A DNA stretch of 25,853 bases from an uncultured Lachnospiraceae bacterium (GTDB lineage Bacteria > Bacillota > Clostridia > Lachnospirales > Lachnospiraceae): NCBI GenBank assembly GCA_910586025.1, contig CAJUIO010000035.1:4848-30700 (forward strand), given 5' to 3'. The stretch's first letter is position 1; every line of letters starts with the position of its first letter. Shown in pieces: positions 6,773 through 15,340 of this stretch. The notes beneath the pieces were generated by a model that ran no database searches, was not told the origin of the DNA, and saw nothing but the letters and a program-made list of their open reading frames with translations. Position numbers and translations under genes: made by a program.

Positions 6773-7522
6773 CTAAATGGAACGATCAGGGGGCGCTTTC
6801 ACTGTTTTGCGCAGCTGTGACTTCCCGGCCCGGGAGAGCATGCATTCGTGACCGCCGGCCCACAGCCTGTTATGCTTATAGTCAACAGCCTCGATTTTAT
6901 CCGCCGCTACCAGATAAGACCGGTGTGTGCGGATAAAGCTTTCTCCCAGCAGCGCTTCCAGTTCGCCCAGGCTGCCCAGAAAATCCATCCGGCTGTTGGA
7001 GGTATGGAGCAGGACATGATGGGGAACGGAGGCTGTTTCAAAAAAGAGAATGTCGCACAGAGGGATATGACGTACCATCTCCCCTGTGCGTACCGTGAAT
7101 GTCTGAGCCGGATTGCGGCGTTCCTCCAGGAGACGTATATGAATCTCCGTCAGGCATCGTGCCGCCGCCGGTCCGGCCTGCGCCGGTTCCTTTACAATGT
7201 AATCAAACGCCTCCAGGTGATATTGAAATGTGCGCCAGGCCAGATCTTTATAGCTGGTGATGTATATCAGTATTCCGTGAGGGTCCCTCCGCCGCAGCTC
7301 CTGTCCCAGCCGGAAGCCGTCCCATTCCCGGTCCTTCAGATTCACGTCCAGAAAGTAGATTCCCCGGCTGCCGTCTTTTACGGTATCGAGCAGCTCCTGC
7401 GCACCGGCGGCGCTGCACATAATCTTCATGTCATAGTTTTCGGCGAGAATTTTCTGCTCTAAAGAGGACTGAATCTGGCGGCGGACAGCGTCCTCGTCAT
7501 CGCAAAGATATATTCCGATCAT
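6773..7522 (-). CDS. LytTR-family response regulator
   Basis: A 249-residue regulator. The receiver domain has the acidic pair CDDED (D8/D9), the phosphoacceptor D59 in YFLDVNLKDREWDGF and the conserved K111 in YIVKEP. The C-terminal LytTR DNA-binding domain (about 140-240) shows FTVRTGEMVRHIPLCDILFFE and the typical FIRTHRSYLVAADKIEAV. The start at 7522 (MIGIYLCDDE) is fixed by homology, by GGAGGG upstream and by the ATGA overlap with the kinase stop. An open frame runs further upstream but is coding for the kinase there. Such regulators bind paired direct repeats before target promoters; the divergent exporter is the obvious candidate target. Confidence 0.9.
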   Translation of the reverse strand: MIGIYLCDDEDAVRRQIQSSLEQKILAENYDMKIMCSAAGAQELLDTVKDGSRGIYFLDVNLKDREWDGFRLGQELRRRDPHGILIYITSYKDLAWRTFQYHLEAFDYIVKEPAQAGPAAARCLTEIHIRLLEERRNPAQTFTVRTGEMVRHIPLCDILFFETASVPHHVLLHTSNSRMDFLGSLGELEALLGESFIRTHRSYLVAADKIEAVDYKHNRLWAGGHECMLSRAGKSQLRKTVKAPPDRSI

Positions 7523-8853
7523 AGTCTGCCCTCCAGCGTCAATTCCTGTACGAAAACACTGTTCTCCCAGCTGGTAGAGACGCACACATTGGGATAGCCC
7601 TCCAAAATGCGCTGATAGCCGGCTAAGCCAAGGCCCCGTCCGGGACCTTTGGTTGACCAACCGTTTTCCCATATCTTTTTCGGGTCAATATCATTCGCAT
7701 AAGGATTGGATATCCGCACAGACAACCTTCCGTCCAGGGCGAGAAGAACGATTTCCACCCAGGGCTGTGGTGTGTCGAGTGCGGCCTCTGCTGCATTGTC
7801 TGTCAGTATTCCCAGGCAACGGACAAAATCCCATACGTTTATATTTACAGTCTCCACGGGGTAGAGCACCTCCAGGCGGCATTCCACACCCTTTTTCCGC
7901 ATATCGGCGATCTTGGCAAGTAAAAGACTGCGGACCTGGGGAACGCACAGATTGCCGATTTGATTGGATAACTGGATTTTTTCTCCCAGATGCCGGTCAA
8001 AGTCCGCATCAAGCTCCTCCAATGTGGAGCACAATGCATCCTGAGTTCCTTCCTTCATATGCAGGGCCAGACCTGCCAGGAGGTTTTTGTAATCATGCCG
8101 GAAAGAGCGTATCTCCTTGCGGATATCCTCCAGGCTCTGTTCATAAAGCTGCTGCTGGGCGATGATGTCCCGCTGAGCCTGAAGGGTACGGCTGTCATCA
8201 AACCGATGGGCCAGATAGACTACCAGTCCGACGATCAGCAGCACCAGCACAACAACTAAGCTGTAATATGCCGCAAGGTATTGCCTCTGGACGCCGTTTT
8301 GCAGAACAAGAAAGATTTCCATGGACATTTCGAGGGCGAAGATAAGTGCGGCCGTCCGGTGTAGGTTGGACTGATCTTCCAACAGCAATCGGAACCAGGC
8401 ACCGAAATGAAACCGCTTCAACAAAGCTGCGGCGGCTATGGAAAGGAACAGGGCGGCAGCCATGGCGGCCATGTCCAGCTGCAGACCGGACGGGAACATC
8501 AGGAAAAAAATCTGAGAAATAGCGGTGGTGGCTACCTGAAGAATACCGGCCATGCATACGGCGCAGAAGGCCCGCCGGAAATCCCACCGCCATGTTCGCA
8601 TCACCCATAGGGAACACATGGCAAGAATGGCAATAGTGGTGATGAAGTATTGGAGTATTCCAAGCTTCGTGACAGTGCTCAGCCAAAGGGAAAGTAAGAT
8701 TGCAATAAGCGGGGATAAGAGCAGGGGAGGCAGTTTTTTCAGCCTGTTCCATATGGCCTGTTCGTCTGTCACGGCCAGCAAATAGGATACGAACATAAGA
8801 TGACCTGTCACAGAATCCATAAAACCAATGAAATAATATAGAAAAGACGGCAT
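7519..8853 (-). CDS. AgrC-like GHKL sensor histidine kinase
   Basis: A 444-residue membrane sensor. The first 215 residues hold about six hydrophobic segments. A short coiled coil leads to the phosphorylation motif FRHDYKN (His253), typical of the HPK10/AgrC-ComD group. The GHKL ATPase domain follows, with N-box DNAAEAALD (N353) and G-box GPGRGLGL (about 403-410). Members of this group often sense peptides such as autoinducers or bacteriocins. The gene overlaps its response regulator by 4 nt. The start at 8853 lacks a strong ribosome site, with only AAAGAGA upstream. The ligand is unknown. Confidence 0.9.
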   Translation of the reverse strand: MPSFLYYFIGFMDSVTGHLMFVSYLLAVTDEQAIWNRLKKLPPLLLSPLIAILLSLWLSTVTKLGILQYFITTIAILAMCSLWVMRTWRWDFRRAFCAVCMAGILQVATTAISQIFFLMFPSGLQLDMAAMAAALFLSIAAAALLKRFHFGAWFRLLLEDQSNLHRTAALIFALEMSMEIFLVLQNGVQRQYLAAYYSLVVVLVLLIVGLVVYLAHRFDDSRTLQAQRDIIAQQQLYEQSLEDIRKEIRSFRHDYKNLLAGLALHMKEGTQDALCSTLEELDADFDRHLGEKIQLSNQIGNLCVPQVRSLLLAKIADMRKKGVECRLEVLYPVETVNINVWDFVRCLGILTDNAAEAALDTPQPWVEIVLLALDGRLSVRISNPYANDIDPKKIWENGWSTKGPGRGLGLAGYQRILEGYPNVCVSTSWENSVFVQELTLEGRL

Positions 8854-8904
8854 GGCATTTTAAATCTCTTTCGCATGTTTTTGCAGAATTGCTCCTGCGC
8901 AGCT

Positions 8905-8933
8905 ATTATAGCATTGCGCTGCGGCAATGGCAA
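8905..8933 (-). promoter_or_regulatory. Promoter of the kinase-regulator operon, with palindrome in the spacer
   Basis: On the minus strand: TTGCCA (8933-8928), a 17-nt spacer and TATAAT (8910-8905). The spacer and -35 overlap an inverted repeat, CATTGC (8912-8917) and GCAATG (8924-8929), which could be an operator. Confidence 0.65.
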
Positions 8934-9007
8934 GGATGGGGGAAAAGCATTTTGGCGGCAGCAACCCGGGAAGACGGCGTTTAATTGACACATATCTGAA
9001 AATGTGC

Positions 9008-9036
9008 TTGTCATTTTTAAGCCTTCACTATAGAAT
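9008..9036 (+). promoter_or_regulatory. Promoter of the ABC exporter operon
   Basis: TTGTCA (9008-9013), a 17-nt spacer and TAGAAT (9031-9036), about 30 nt before the ribosome site AGGAGG. Just upstream, TTGACACAT (8985-8993) and ATGTG (9002-9006)/TTGTCA form an imperfect dyad that may be a regulator site. I could not identify a clear LytTR direct-repeat pair. Confidence 0.5.
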
Positions 9037-9070
9037 AAGAAGCAAACACGTACAGAAGGAGGTTAACATC

Positions 9071-10912
9071 ATGAGTAATAAAAAACCAGAGGCAGGGCGG
9101 CTGCCCTATACAAAGGTCTCTCTGATTCTGGATTTTCTGCGCGGAAGCATCCGGTATTTTGTGATCAGTATTTTTTCCGCACTGTGCGTGACGGGACTGG
9201 ATATGCTCTCACCCCAGCTGATACGGACCACCGTTGACTGTATTCTGGGTGACAATGAGCTGAAGGCACCGGGGCTTGTGCAAAATCTGATCGGACAGAT
9301 CGGCGGCGTGGAATATCTGAGGGGACATCTGTGGCTGATCGGAGGATTGATACTGATTCTGGCGCTGCTTTCCGTGTCCTTCCGCTATCTGTTCATGCTC
9401 TTTAATGCGAAGGGGGCGGAGGGGCTTGTGGAGACCATGCGCAACCACCTGTTTTCCCATATTCAGAGGCTGCCCTTTTCCTGGCATATGCAAAATCAGA
9501 CGGGGGATATTATTCAGCGCTGTACCTCCGATGTGGATATGGTCAAGAATTTTGTGTCCGAGCAGCTCACATCGGTTTTTCGTATTGTCATTCTGATAAC
9601 TCTGTCTCTTATTTTCATGTTTTCCATGAACCCGAGGCTGACACTGGTGGCGCTGGCATCCATTCCCGTTATTATCGCCTACTCCGCCTATTTCCATTCC
9701 AAAATTGGAAGTCAGTTCATGAAATGCGACGAGAATGAAGGCATTCTGTCCACCATTGCGCAGGAAAATCTGACGGGTGTGCGGGTGGTGCGCGCTTTTG
9801 GACGGGAGAAATATGAGAAAGACCGTTTTGAAAAACAGAATAATATCTACACGAACCTTTGGATTCGGCTGTGCCGGTTTCTGGCGCTGTTCTGGGGTGC
9901 GGGAGATCTGATCTCCGGCCTGCAGGTCATGCTGATCGTCATTCTCGGATCCGTGTTCTGTGTAAGGGGCAGTATGACCGCCGGCGAGTTTATTGCCTTT
10001 ATCTCCTATAACGCCATGCTGACATGGCCGGTTCGGTCTCTGGGGCGTATGATTGCCGAGATGAGCAAGGCGGGGGTATCCATTGAACGTATCCGCTATA
10101 TTATGAATTCCGTCGCCGAGCAGGACAAGCCGGATGCCGGAACGCCGGATATGTGCGGGGATATTGAATTTCAAAATGTATCCTTCTCCTATGCCGACAT
10201 GCCGGTTCTTACGGATATCAGCTTTAAGATTCCTAGGGGAACCACCTTTGGGATCCTGGGCGGCACCGGCTCCGGCAAATCAACTTTGATGTATCTGCTC
10301 AACCGTTTGTACGAACTTCCGCCGGAAAACGGACGTATCACTGTCGGCGGTGTGGATATTGCGGATATGAAGGGAGGCTGGGTGCGCTCCCATATTGGGA
10401 TGGTGCTGCAGGAGTCCTTTCTGTTTTCCCGCACGATTGCCGAGAATATCGGCATTACCCGCCGTGATATGAGCCTGTCCGATATCCGGTGGGCGGCTTC
10501 TATCGCCTGTGTTGACGGAGCTATTTGTGAGTTTACGAACGGCTACGACACTGTCGTGGGTGAGAGAGGCGTTACTCTTTCCGGCGGTCAGAAACAGCGG
10601 ACTGCCATTGCCCGCATGCTGACCCAGCGGACACCCATCATGGTGTTTGACGATTCCCTTTCCGCAGTGGATTCGGAGACAGATGCCAGGATCCGGCAGG
10701 CTCTGAAAAAGAATCTGGGAGGTTCCACGGTGATTCTGATCTCCCACCGGGTCACTACGCTGATGCAGGCGGAGAATATTCTGGTGCTGGACAAAGGACG
10801 GATCGCGGAGCTGGGCTCTCATGAGGAGCTGATGAAAAAGAACGGCATCTACCGCCGTATTTATGATATGCAGATGACTTTACCGGAGGAGGTGGCAGAA
10901 CATGGCGCATAA
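9071..10912 (+). CDS. ABC exporter half-transporter, degenerate-NBD subunit
   Basis: A 613-residue type IV ABC exporter with six membrane segments (residues 1-330) and then the ATPase. It has Walker A GGTGSGKST (about 396-404), Q-loop VLQES, intact signature LSGGQ (about 503) and H-loop ISHR. Walker B is IMVFDDSLSAVD: D528 replaces the catalytic Glu. This is the known pattern of heterodimeric exporters (BmrCD, LmrCD, TM287/288), where one ATP site is non-hydrolytic. ATG 9071 has AGGAGG 8 nt upstream; an in-frame start at 8927 lies before the promoter and is rejected. It overlaps the next gene by 11 nt. Likely exports a drug, lipid or antimicrobial peptide; the divergent AgrC/LytTR pair suggests peptide-induced expression. 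Confidence 0.92.
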   Translation: MSNKKPEAGRLPYTKVSLILDFLRGSIRYFVISIFSALCVTGLDMLSPQLIRTTVDCILGDNELKAPGLVQNLIGQIGGVEYLRGHLWLIGGLILILALLSVSFRYLFMLFNAKGAEGLVETMRNHLFSHIQRLPFSWHMQNQTGDIIQRCTSDVDMVKNFVSEQLTSVFRIVILITLSLIFMFSMNPRLTLVALASIPVIIAYSAYFHSKIGSQFMKCDENEGILSTIAQENLTGVRVVRAFGREKYEKDRFEKQNNIYTNLWIRLCRFLALFWGAGDLISGLQVMLIVILGSVFCVRGSMTAGEFIAFISYNAMLTWPVRSLGRMIAEMSKAGVSIERIRYIMNSVAEQDKPDAGTPDMCGDIEFQNVSFSYADMPVLTDISFKIPRGTTFGILGGTGSGKSTLMYLLNRLYELPPENGRITVGGVDIADMKGGWVRSHIGMVLQESFLFSRTIAENIGITRRDMSLSDIRWAASIACVDGAICEFTNGYDTVVGERGVTLSGGQKQRTAIARMLTQRTPIMVFDDSLSAVDSETDARIRQALKKNLGGSTVILISHRVTTLMQAENILVLDKGRIAELGSHEELMKKNGIYRRIYDMQMTLPEEVAEHGA

Positions 10913-12740
10913 TAAAGACGAACAAAAGGAATATGTATCCCTTCCCTGGTTTGGCATTAACAAACTGCTTCCCTACTTGAAGCCCTACCGTCCTATTATT
11001 TTCTGCATGATAATTCTGGGGCTGGCCGGCGGGCTGGTAGACATTGTCCTGCCGCTTTTTCAGCGGTATGCGCTGAATCATTTTATTGCAAAGGGAACGC
11101 TGGACAGATTGGGGAGCTTTATTGCGGCTTATGTTGCGGTACTGGCCTTTCAGGTGGTCGCAAACACGATCTCGGCCTATCAGGCGTGCCAGATTGAGCT
11201 TTATGTGGGCAGAGATATGAAGCGTGCAAGCTTTAACCATCTGCAGACGCTGGCATTTTCCTATTACAATCAGAACAGCGTAGGCTATATTCACGCCAGG
11301 GTAATGAGCGATACCAACCGGATCGGCTCTCTGGTTTCCTGGGGGCTGATGGACGGTATCTGGAATATGTCCTATATCCTGGGGGCTGTGGTGGTCATGC
11401 TGTCCATCAATTTCCGGCTGGCTCTGTGGGTGCTGGCTATCGTGCCGCTGACCGCACTTGCCGCCGCCTTTTTTCAGAAAAAGCTGGTGGTTTTAAATCG
11501 GCGGATCCGGGAAATCAACTCTCAGATCACAGGAAACTTTAACGAGGGCATCACGGGTGCGAAGACTACGAAGACACTGGTGATTGAGGAAAAAATGGAA
11601 CAGGATTTCAGCACGACAACCTCCGAGATGAAGCGTACCTCCGTACATGCCATGCATTACAGGGCTCTGTTCTCCTCCATGATTTCCTTCTCCTCCTCGC
11701 TGGCACTGGCGCTGGTGCTGTGGCGGGGCGGCATTATTACGCTGCAGGGTGTGATCGAGATCGGCACGCTGTCCGTGTTTATGTCCTATGCGCTGGGTAT
11801 GATGGAGCCGGTGCAGTGGATTGTCCGGGCCATCTCCGACCTCATTACTGTTCAGGTCAATGTGGAGCGCTTTACCAGACTGATGGAAACAGACTCTGAC
11901 GTGAGAGATGCGACGGAGGTTGTGGAAAAATATGGGGATTCCTTTGACCCGAAAAAGGAAAACTGGGAGTCTCTTTGCGGGGATATCACCTTTGAGGATG
12001 TGTCCTTCAAATATCCGGACGGCGATGAGTATGTGCTGGAGCATTTTAATCTCCATGTGCCTCAGGGAACCAATGTGGCTATTGTGGGGGAGACCGGCGC
12101 AGGCAAATCCACCCTGGTAAATCTGGTCTGCCGCTTTTTTGAGCCCACCTCGGGGCGTATCCTTATCGACGGGAAGGATGCCAGGGAGCGTTCTCAGCTG
12201 TGGCTTCACAGCAACATCGGCTATGTTTTGCAGACACCCCATCTGTTCTCCGGCACCGTACTGGAAAATCTGCGCTACGGGAATCCGGATGCATCTATGG
12301 AGCAGATTGAGGCCGCCGTCAGGAGCGTATCGGCAGATTCCGTCATTGCCCGAATGGACAAGGGCTATGACAGTGATGTCGGGGAAGGAGGAGACCTGCT
12401 CTCCACCGGAGAAAAGCAGCTCCTTTCCTTTGCCAGAGCTATTCTGGCAAATCCCCGTATTTTCGTGCTGGATGAGGCCACTTCCTCTATTGATACCGTA
12501 ACCGAGAAGCTGATTCAGGATGCCATTGAGCATCTGATGAAAGGACGGACCTCCTTTGTCATTGCCCACCGCCTTTCCACGATCCGTCAGGCGGACGTGA
12601 TCCTAGTGGTGCATGACGGCAAGATCGTTGAACAGGGAACACATCAGGAATTGATCGCCGGGAAGGGGGCCTACTACAATCTGTACACCAGGCAGTTCCA
12701 GGAGGAAGCCGTGGAGGATGCCTTTGGAGGGAATGCATAA
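10902..12740 (+). CDS. ABC exporter half-transporter, catalytic subunit
   Basis: A 612-residue partner of the preceding gene: six membrane segments in the first 330 residues, then the ATPase. Walker A is GETGAGKST (396-404, K402) and Walker B is IFVLDEATSSID with the catalytic E525. The signature is degenerate (LSTGE, 500-504, instead of LSGGQ), and the H-loop is IAHR. With the partner's LSGGQ it forms the single competent ATP site; the other site combines LSTGE with Asp528 of the partner and is impaired at both ends. The ribosome site GAGGAGG lies in the end of the upstream gene, so translation is coupled. Confidence 0.92.
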   Translation: MAHNKDEQKEYVSLPWFGINKLLPYLKPYRPIIFCMIILGLAGGLVDIVLPLFQRYALNHFIAKGTLDRLGSFIAAYVAVLAFQVVANTISAYQACQIELYVGRDMKRASFNHLQTLAFSYYNQNSVGYIHARVMSDTNRIGSLVSWGLMDGIWNMSYILGAVVVMLSINFRLALWVLAIVPLTALAAAFFQKKLVVLNRRIREINSQITGNFNEGITGAKTTKTLVIEEKMEQDFSTTTSEMKRTSVHAMHYRALFSSMISFSSSLALALVLWRGGIITLQGVIEIGTLSVFMSYALGMMEPVQWIVRAISDLITVQVNVERFTRLMETDSDVRDATEVVEKYGDSFDPKKENWESLCGDITFEDVSFKYPDGDEYVLEHFNLHVPQGTNVAIVGETGAGKSTLVNLVCRFFEPTSGRILIDGKDARERSQLWLHSNIGYVLQTPHLFSGTVLENLRYGNPDASMEQIEAAVRSVSADSVIARMDKGYDSDVGEGGDLLSTGEKQLLSFARAILANPRIFVLDEATSSIDTVTEKLIQDAIEHLMKGRTSFVIAHRLSTIRQADVILVVHDGKIVEQGTHQELIAGKGAYYNLYTRQFQEEAVEDAFGGNA

Positions 12741-12750
12741 AGGAGTTTAT

Positions 12751-12870
12751 ATGCGTCTTATTACAAGGACATCACTTTTCATTACCACGGCCCTGATTTT
12801 TTGTCAGGCTATCTTGCAATCCGGAAATATGGGTGTTATACTAAAAATAATTATAGGGATTTTGCAATGA
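12751..12870 (+). CDS. Possible 39-residue hydrophobic peptide
   Basis: AAAGGAG precedes ATG 12751 at good spacing, 10 nt after the exporter stop. The product, MRLITRTSLFITTALIFCQ to IIIGILQ, has two basic residues and then one or two hydrophobic stretches. It could be a small membrane peptide of the exporter operon. Against it, the frame covers the promoter of the next gene and there is no family match I recognise. Confidence 0.3.
   Translation: MRLITRTSLFITTALIFCQAILQSGNMGVILKIIIGILQ
12814..12842 (+). promoter_or_regulatory. Promoter of the FliD-like gene
   Basis: TTGCAA (12814-12819), a 17-nt spacer and TATACT (12837-12842). A small dyad, TGCAAT (12863-12868) and ATTGCA (12874-12879), lies in the leader about 15-30 nt after the expected start. 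Confidence 0.6.
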
Positions 12871-12933
12871 TATATTGCATTTATCAGATGTAAGGACACG
12901 GAAGTCCATATTTTATTCAAAGGAGTGATGACA

Positions 12934-14136
12934 ATGGGGATCAAATTGAATGTAAGTATGAATCAGGATTACTCTCAACTGTTTCAGAGCTTATCGTCCG
13001 GTGGCGGAATGGGGAATCTGAACTTCCTCTCAGACTATGCCAGCATTAAGAACGGCAGCTACGCCAAGCTTATGAAGACTTATTACGGCGGAGCGCAGAA
13101 CTCAAGTACGGCATCTTCCAGCAAGAAGAGCGGTTCAAGCAATGTTCTGGACAAAATTCTGGACGAGAAGAAGAATCCAAAGGTTTCCAAGGAAGCTCAG
13201 GAGGCAAACGCTAATCTGACATCGGGGCTTTCGACTCTGAAAACCTCTGTTTCGGCGTTGCAGAACGGCAAAACGTATACGGATACGGCAAACGGACAGA
13301 GCGCCGCAGACAAGGTGGTTTCCGCAATGAAAGCGTATGTGTCCGATTATAATGATGTTGTGAAAGCGGCGAAGGGCTCCACGCTGGCAAACAAGACGGC
13401 GTATGTGGCAAATATGATGAGTACCACGGCTGCCAATGCGGATAAGCTTGCGGAAATTGGAGTGACTGTCAATTCCAACGGGACCATTGAGCTGAATGAA
13501 GCCAAGCTGAGGGAAGCGGGCACCTCCAAGGTGCAGGAAATGTTCTCAGCCAGCGATATCATGAGCTATGGCTCTACAATTTCATCGCGGCTTCAATTTG
13601 CGGGAAGTGCGTCCGGCACAAATGCCGCAGGAGGTACGGAGGCAGACAAGACGACAGGCTCCGGGGCGGCAGCCCTCAAAGCGGATGCAAGAAAGCTTGC
13701 GGCCGAGGAATTATTTGAAATGATCAAGGATAAGGACGGCAACGAGAAATATGATGTCGAAAAGATTTTAGCCACGGCTAAGAGCTTTGTGAGCAATTAC
13801 AATAAGATGTTTGACTCTGCCGAGTCCAGTTCTAATTCCGGTGTGCTGGCAAATCTGTCTTACATCAGGGAAAAGACGGCGCGCAGCGCCGATGCGCTGA
13901 AGGAGTTTGGAATCAGCGTGGATCAGAAGGGCAGAATGAAGATTGATGAGGACACATTTAAGAAATCGGATATGTCCAAGGTACAGCAATTCTTCAAGGA
14001 CTATGGTTCCTCTGTTGCAACGAATGCGTCGCTCGTGGATTATTACATGACTACGCAGGCGAATGCGGCCAGCGGCTACACCGCTGATGGAGGATATAAC
14101 GTACAGGGAAATTTCCGTTATGCGGACACTATATAG
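12934..14136 (+). CDS. Orphan protein with two FliD C-terminus-like repeats
   Basis: A 400-residue, Ala/Ser/Lys-rich protein with no signal peptide or membrane segment. The N-terminus has the motif FLSDYASIKNGSYAKLMK (about residues 31-48). Two repeats follow, near 128-206 and 278-356. Each reads: helix with FVSxYN/YVSDYN, a Ser-rich loop, then L.E.G(I/V)(T/S)V..(N/K)G...(L/I)(N/D)E..(L/F) and V(Q)..F(S/K). The wording resembles the C-terminal part of FliD, the flagellar filament cap. No flagellar gene is in the window, so this is probably not a flagellar cap. ATG 12934 is chosen over GTG 12925 and ATG 12928 because AAAGGAG needs about 8 nt spacing. It has its own promoter and terminator. Role unknown. 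Confidence 0.75.
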   Translation: MGIKLNVSMNQDYSQLFQSLSSGGGMGNLNFLSDYASIKNGSYAKLMKTYYGGAQNSSTASSSKKSGSSNVLDKILDEKKNPKVSKEAQEANANLTSGLSTLKTSVSALQNGKTYTDTANGQSAADKVVSAMKAYVSDYNDVVKAAKGSTLANKTAYVANMMSTTAANADKLAEIGVTVNSNGTIELNEAKLREAGTSKVQEMFSASDIMSYGSTISSRLQFAGSASGTNAAGGTEADKTTGSGAAALKADARKLAAEELFEMIKDKDGNEKYDVEKILATAKSFVSNYNKMFDSAESSSNSGVLANLSYIREKTARSADALKEFGISVDQKGRMKIDEDTFKKSDMSKVQQFFKDYGSSVATNASLVDYYMTTQANAASGYTADGGYNVQGNFRYADTI

Positions 14137-14195
14137 TGTGTCAGGTAAGGCTATAAATATTTAACATAAAAAGGGTTCAAACGAATAATGTAAGT

Positions 14196-14237
14196 AAGTG
14201 CAGCGTGAAAGAAGGGGTTCCGCTGCACTTGTTTTTT
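14196..14237 (+). terminator. Strong terminator of the FliD-like gene
   Basis: AAGTGCAGCG (14196-14205) pairs perfectly with CGCTGCACTT (14221-14230) over a 15-nt loop, followed by GTTTTTT. Confidence 0.9.
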
Positions 14238-14417
14238 GGAGAAAAGGTTTTTGGCGATAAAGGGGGGGCAGATGCGGCGGATGCGAACACTGTGACACAA
14301 TCCGATGGTTCCGATTCGGCAGATTCTATTCCCACTGACGGAATTGCGGTTCCGCAGGGGGATGATCCTTACGAGGAACCGGAGACAAGGGAGGATATAA
14401 GGGTTCCCGTTTTGTGA
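14205..14417 (+). CDS. Doubtful 70-codon acidic ORF
   Basis: The frame starts with a GTG inside the terminator stem and has no ribosome site. The translated tail is acidic and low in complexity (Asp, Ala, Ser, Glu, Pro) and ends just before the methyltransferase promoter. It may be the remains of a gene tail or chance. The stretch 14137-14509 otherwise holds only the terminator and the next promoter. Confidence 0.15.
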   Translation: MKEGVPLHLFFGEKVFGDKGGADAADANTVTQSDGSDSADSIPTDGIAVPQGDDPYEEPETREDIRVPVL

Positions 14418-14435
14418 CGGAAGGGTTACTCGCAG

Positions 14436-14464
14436 TGTACAAATATATAAGAATAAGGTATAAT
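14436..14464 (+). promoter_or_regulatory. Promoter of the rRNA methyltransferase gene
   Basis: TGTACA (14436-14441), a 17-nt spacer and TATAAT (14459-14464). Transcription would start near 14471, so the upstream in-frame start at 14414 cannot be used from it. Confidence 0.6.
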
Positions 14465-14509
14465 GCGAATAGCGGTCATGACATGCAATTTATATTCCGG
14501 AGCGGCTTT

Positions 14510-15340
14510 ATGAATGAGATTACCATTACAAACAGAAACAATATATATCAGAAATTCGAGGTTTTAAAGACCAACAGGAATAAGAGATATAAATACAATG
14601 AGTTCTTGGTGGAGGGGGTCCGCAGCCTGAACGAGGCGGTGAATAACGGCTGGAACATCAAATCTCTGATCTATAACAGGAGCAATCTGTCAGGCTGGGC
14701 CAGGGACATGATAAGTAAGGTAAAGACACAGACCAATTATAATCTTGACCCGCTGCTTTTGAAGGAGCTGAGCGGAAAAGAGGACACCTCGGAGCTGATG
14801 GCGGTGATCGGAATGAGGGATGACACTCTGGAGCGGATACAGCTGTCTCCTAACCCGTTTATCGTTCTCTTTGACCGTCCTTCCAACAAGGGAAATCTGG
14901 GGACAATGATCCGCTCATGCGACGCAATGGGAGCGGATTTGTTGATTATAACCGGACACGCCGTGGATCTGTATGAACCGGATGTGGTGGTTGCCGCCAT
15001 GGGATCCTTTTTTAACCTTCCGGTGGTGAGGGTTGCGGATAATAATAAGCTGTACCAATATATTGAGGATATGAGGGTGCGGTATCCCGGATTCAGGGTG
15101 GTGGGGACAACGGCACACAGGGAAAATCCAATTTATAATACCGATTTGTCCGGCCCGGTTCTTCTCATGATGGGAAACGAGACGATGGGACTGAATAAGG
15201 CGTTTAAGGAATCGTGTGATGTTCTCTGCACCATACCCATGTCGGAGCACTCGTATGCGACTTCCTTCAACGTGAGCTGTGCGGGAGCCATATTGATGTA
15301 TGAGATTGTTAGGCAGAGGAGGGGGCATGATGAGGTCTGA
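14510..15340 (+). CDS. TrmH/SpoU-family RNA 2'-O-ribose methyltransferase
   Basis: A 276-residue enzyme. The N-terminal part (NRNNIYQKFEVLKTNRNKR, EFLVEGVRSLNEAV) is the substrate-binding domain. The C-terminal SPOUT domain has motif 1 (DRPSNKGNLGTMIRSCDAMG), motif 2 (LLMMGNETMGL) and motif 3 (IPMSEHSYATSFNVSCAGAILMYE). Together they form the knotted S-adenosylmethionine site; N, R and E of these motifs are kept. Such enzymes methylate ribose in 23S rRNA or tRNA. The target cannot be read from sequence. ATG 14510 is chosen from the promoter position, GGAG upstream and homology. The next gene overlaps its end. Some relatives confer resistance to ribosome-binding peptides, but nothing here shows that. 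Confidence 0.92.
   Translation: MNEITITNRNNIYQKFEVLKTNRNKRYKYNEFLVEGVRSLNEAVNNGWNIKSLIYNRSNLSGWARDMISKVKTQTNYNLDPLLLKELSGKEDTSELMAVIGMRDDTLERIQLSPNPFIVLFDRPSNKGNLGTMIRSCDAMGADLLIITGHAVDLYEPDVVVAAMGSFFNLPVVRVADNNKLYQYIEDMRVRYPGFRVVGTTAHRENPIYNTDLSGPVLLMMGNETMGLNKAFKESCDVLCTIPMSEHSYATSFNVSCAGAILMYEIVRQRRGHDEV

Noticed and set aside
6848..7462. A 204-codon plus-strand ORF opposite the response regulator
   Set aside because: Antisense shadow of a clear LytTR regulator gene; no family features.
9209..10174. A 321-codon minus-strand ORF opposite the ABC exporter
   Set aside because: Shadow of a well-conserved ABC gene; low-complexity His/Asn/Gln-rich translation.
11493..12569. A 358-codon minus-strand ORF opposite the second ABC gene
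   Set aside because: Same reason: mirrors conserved ATPase codons and has no ribosome site.
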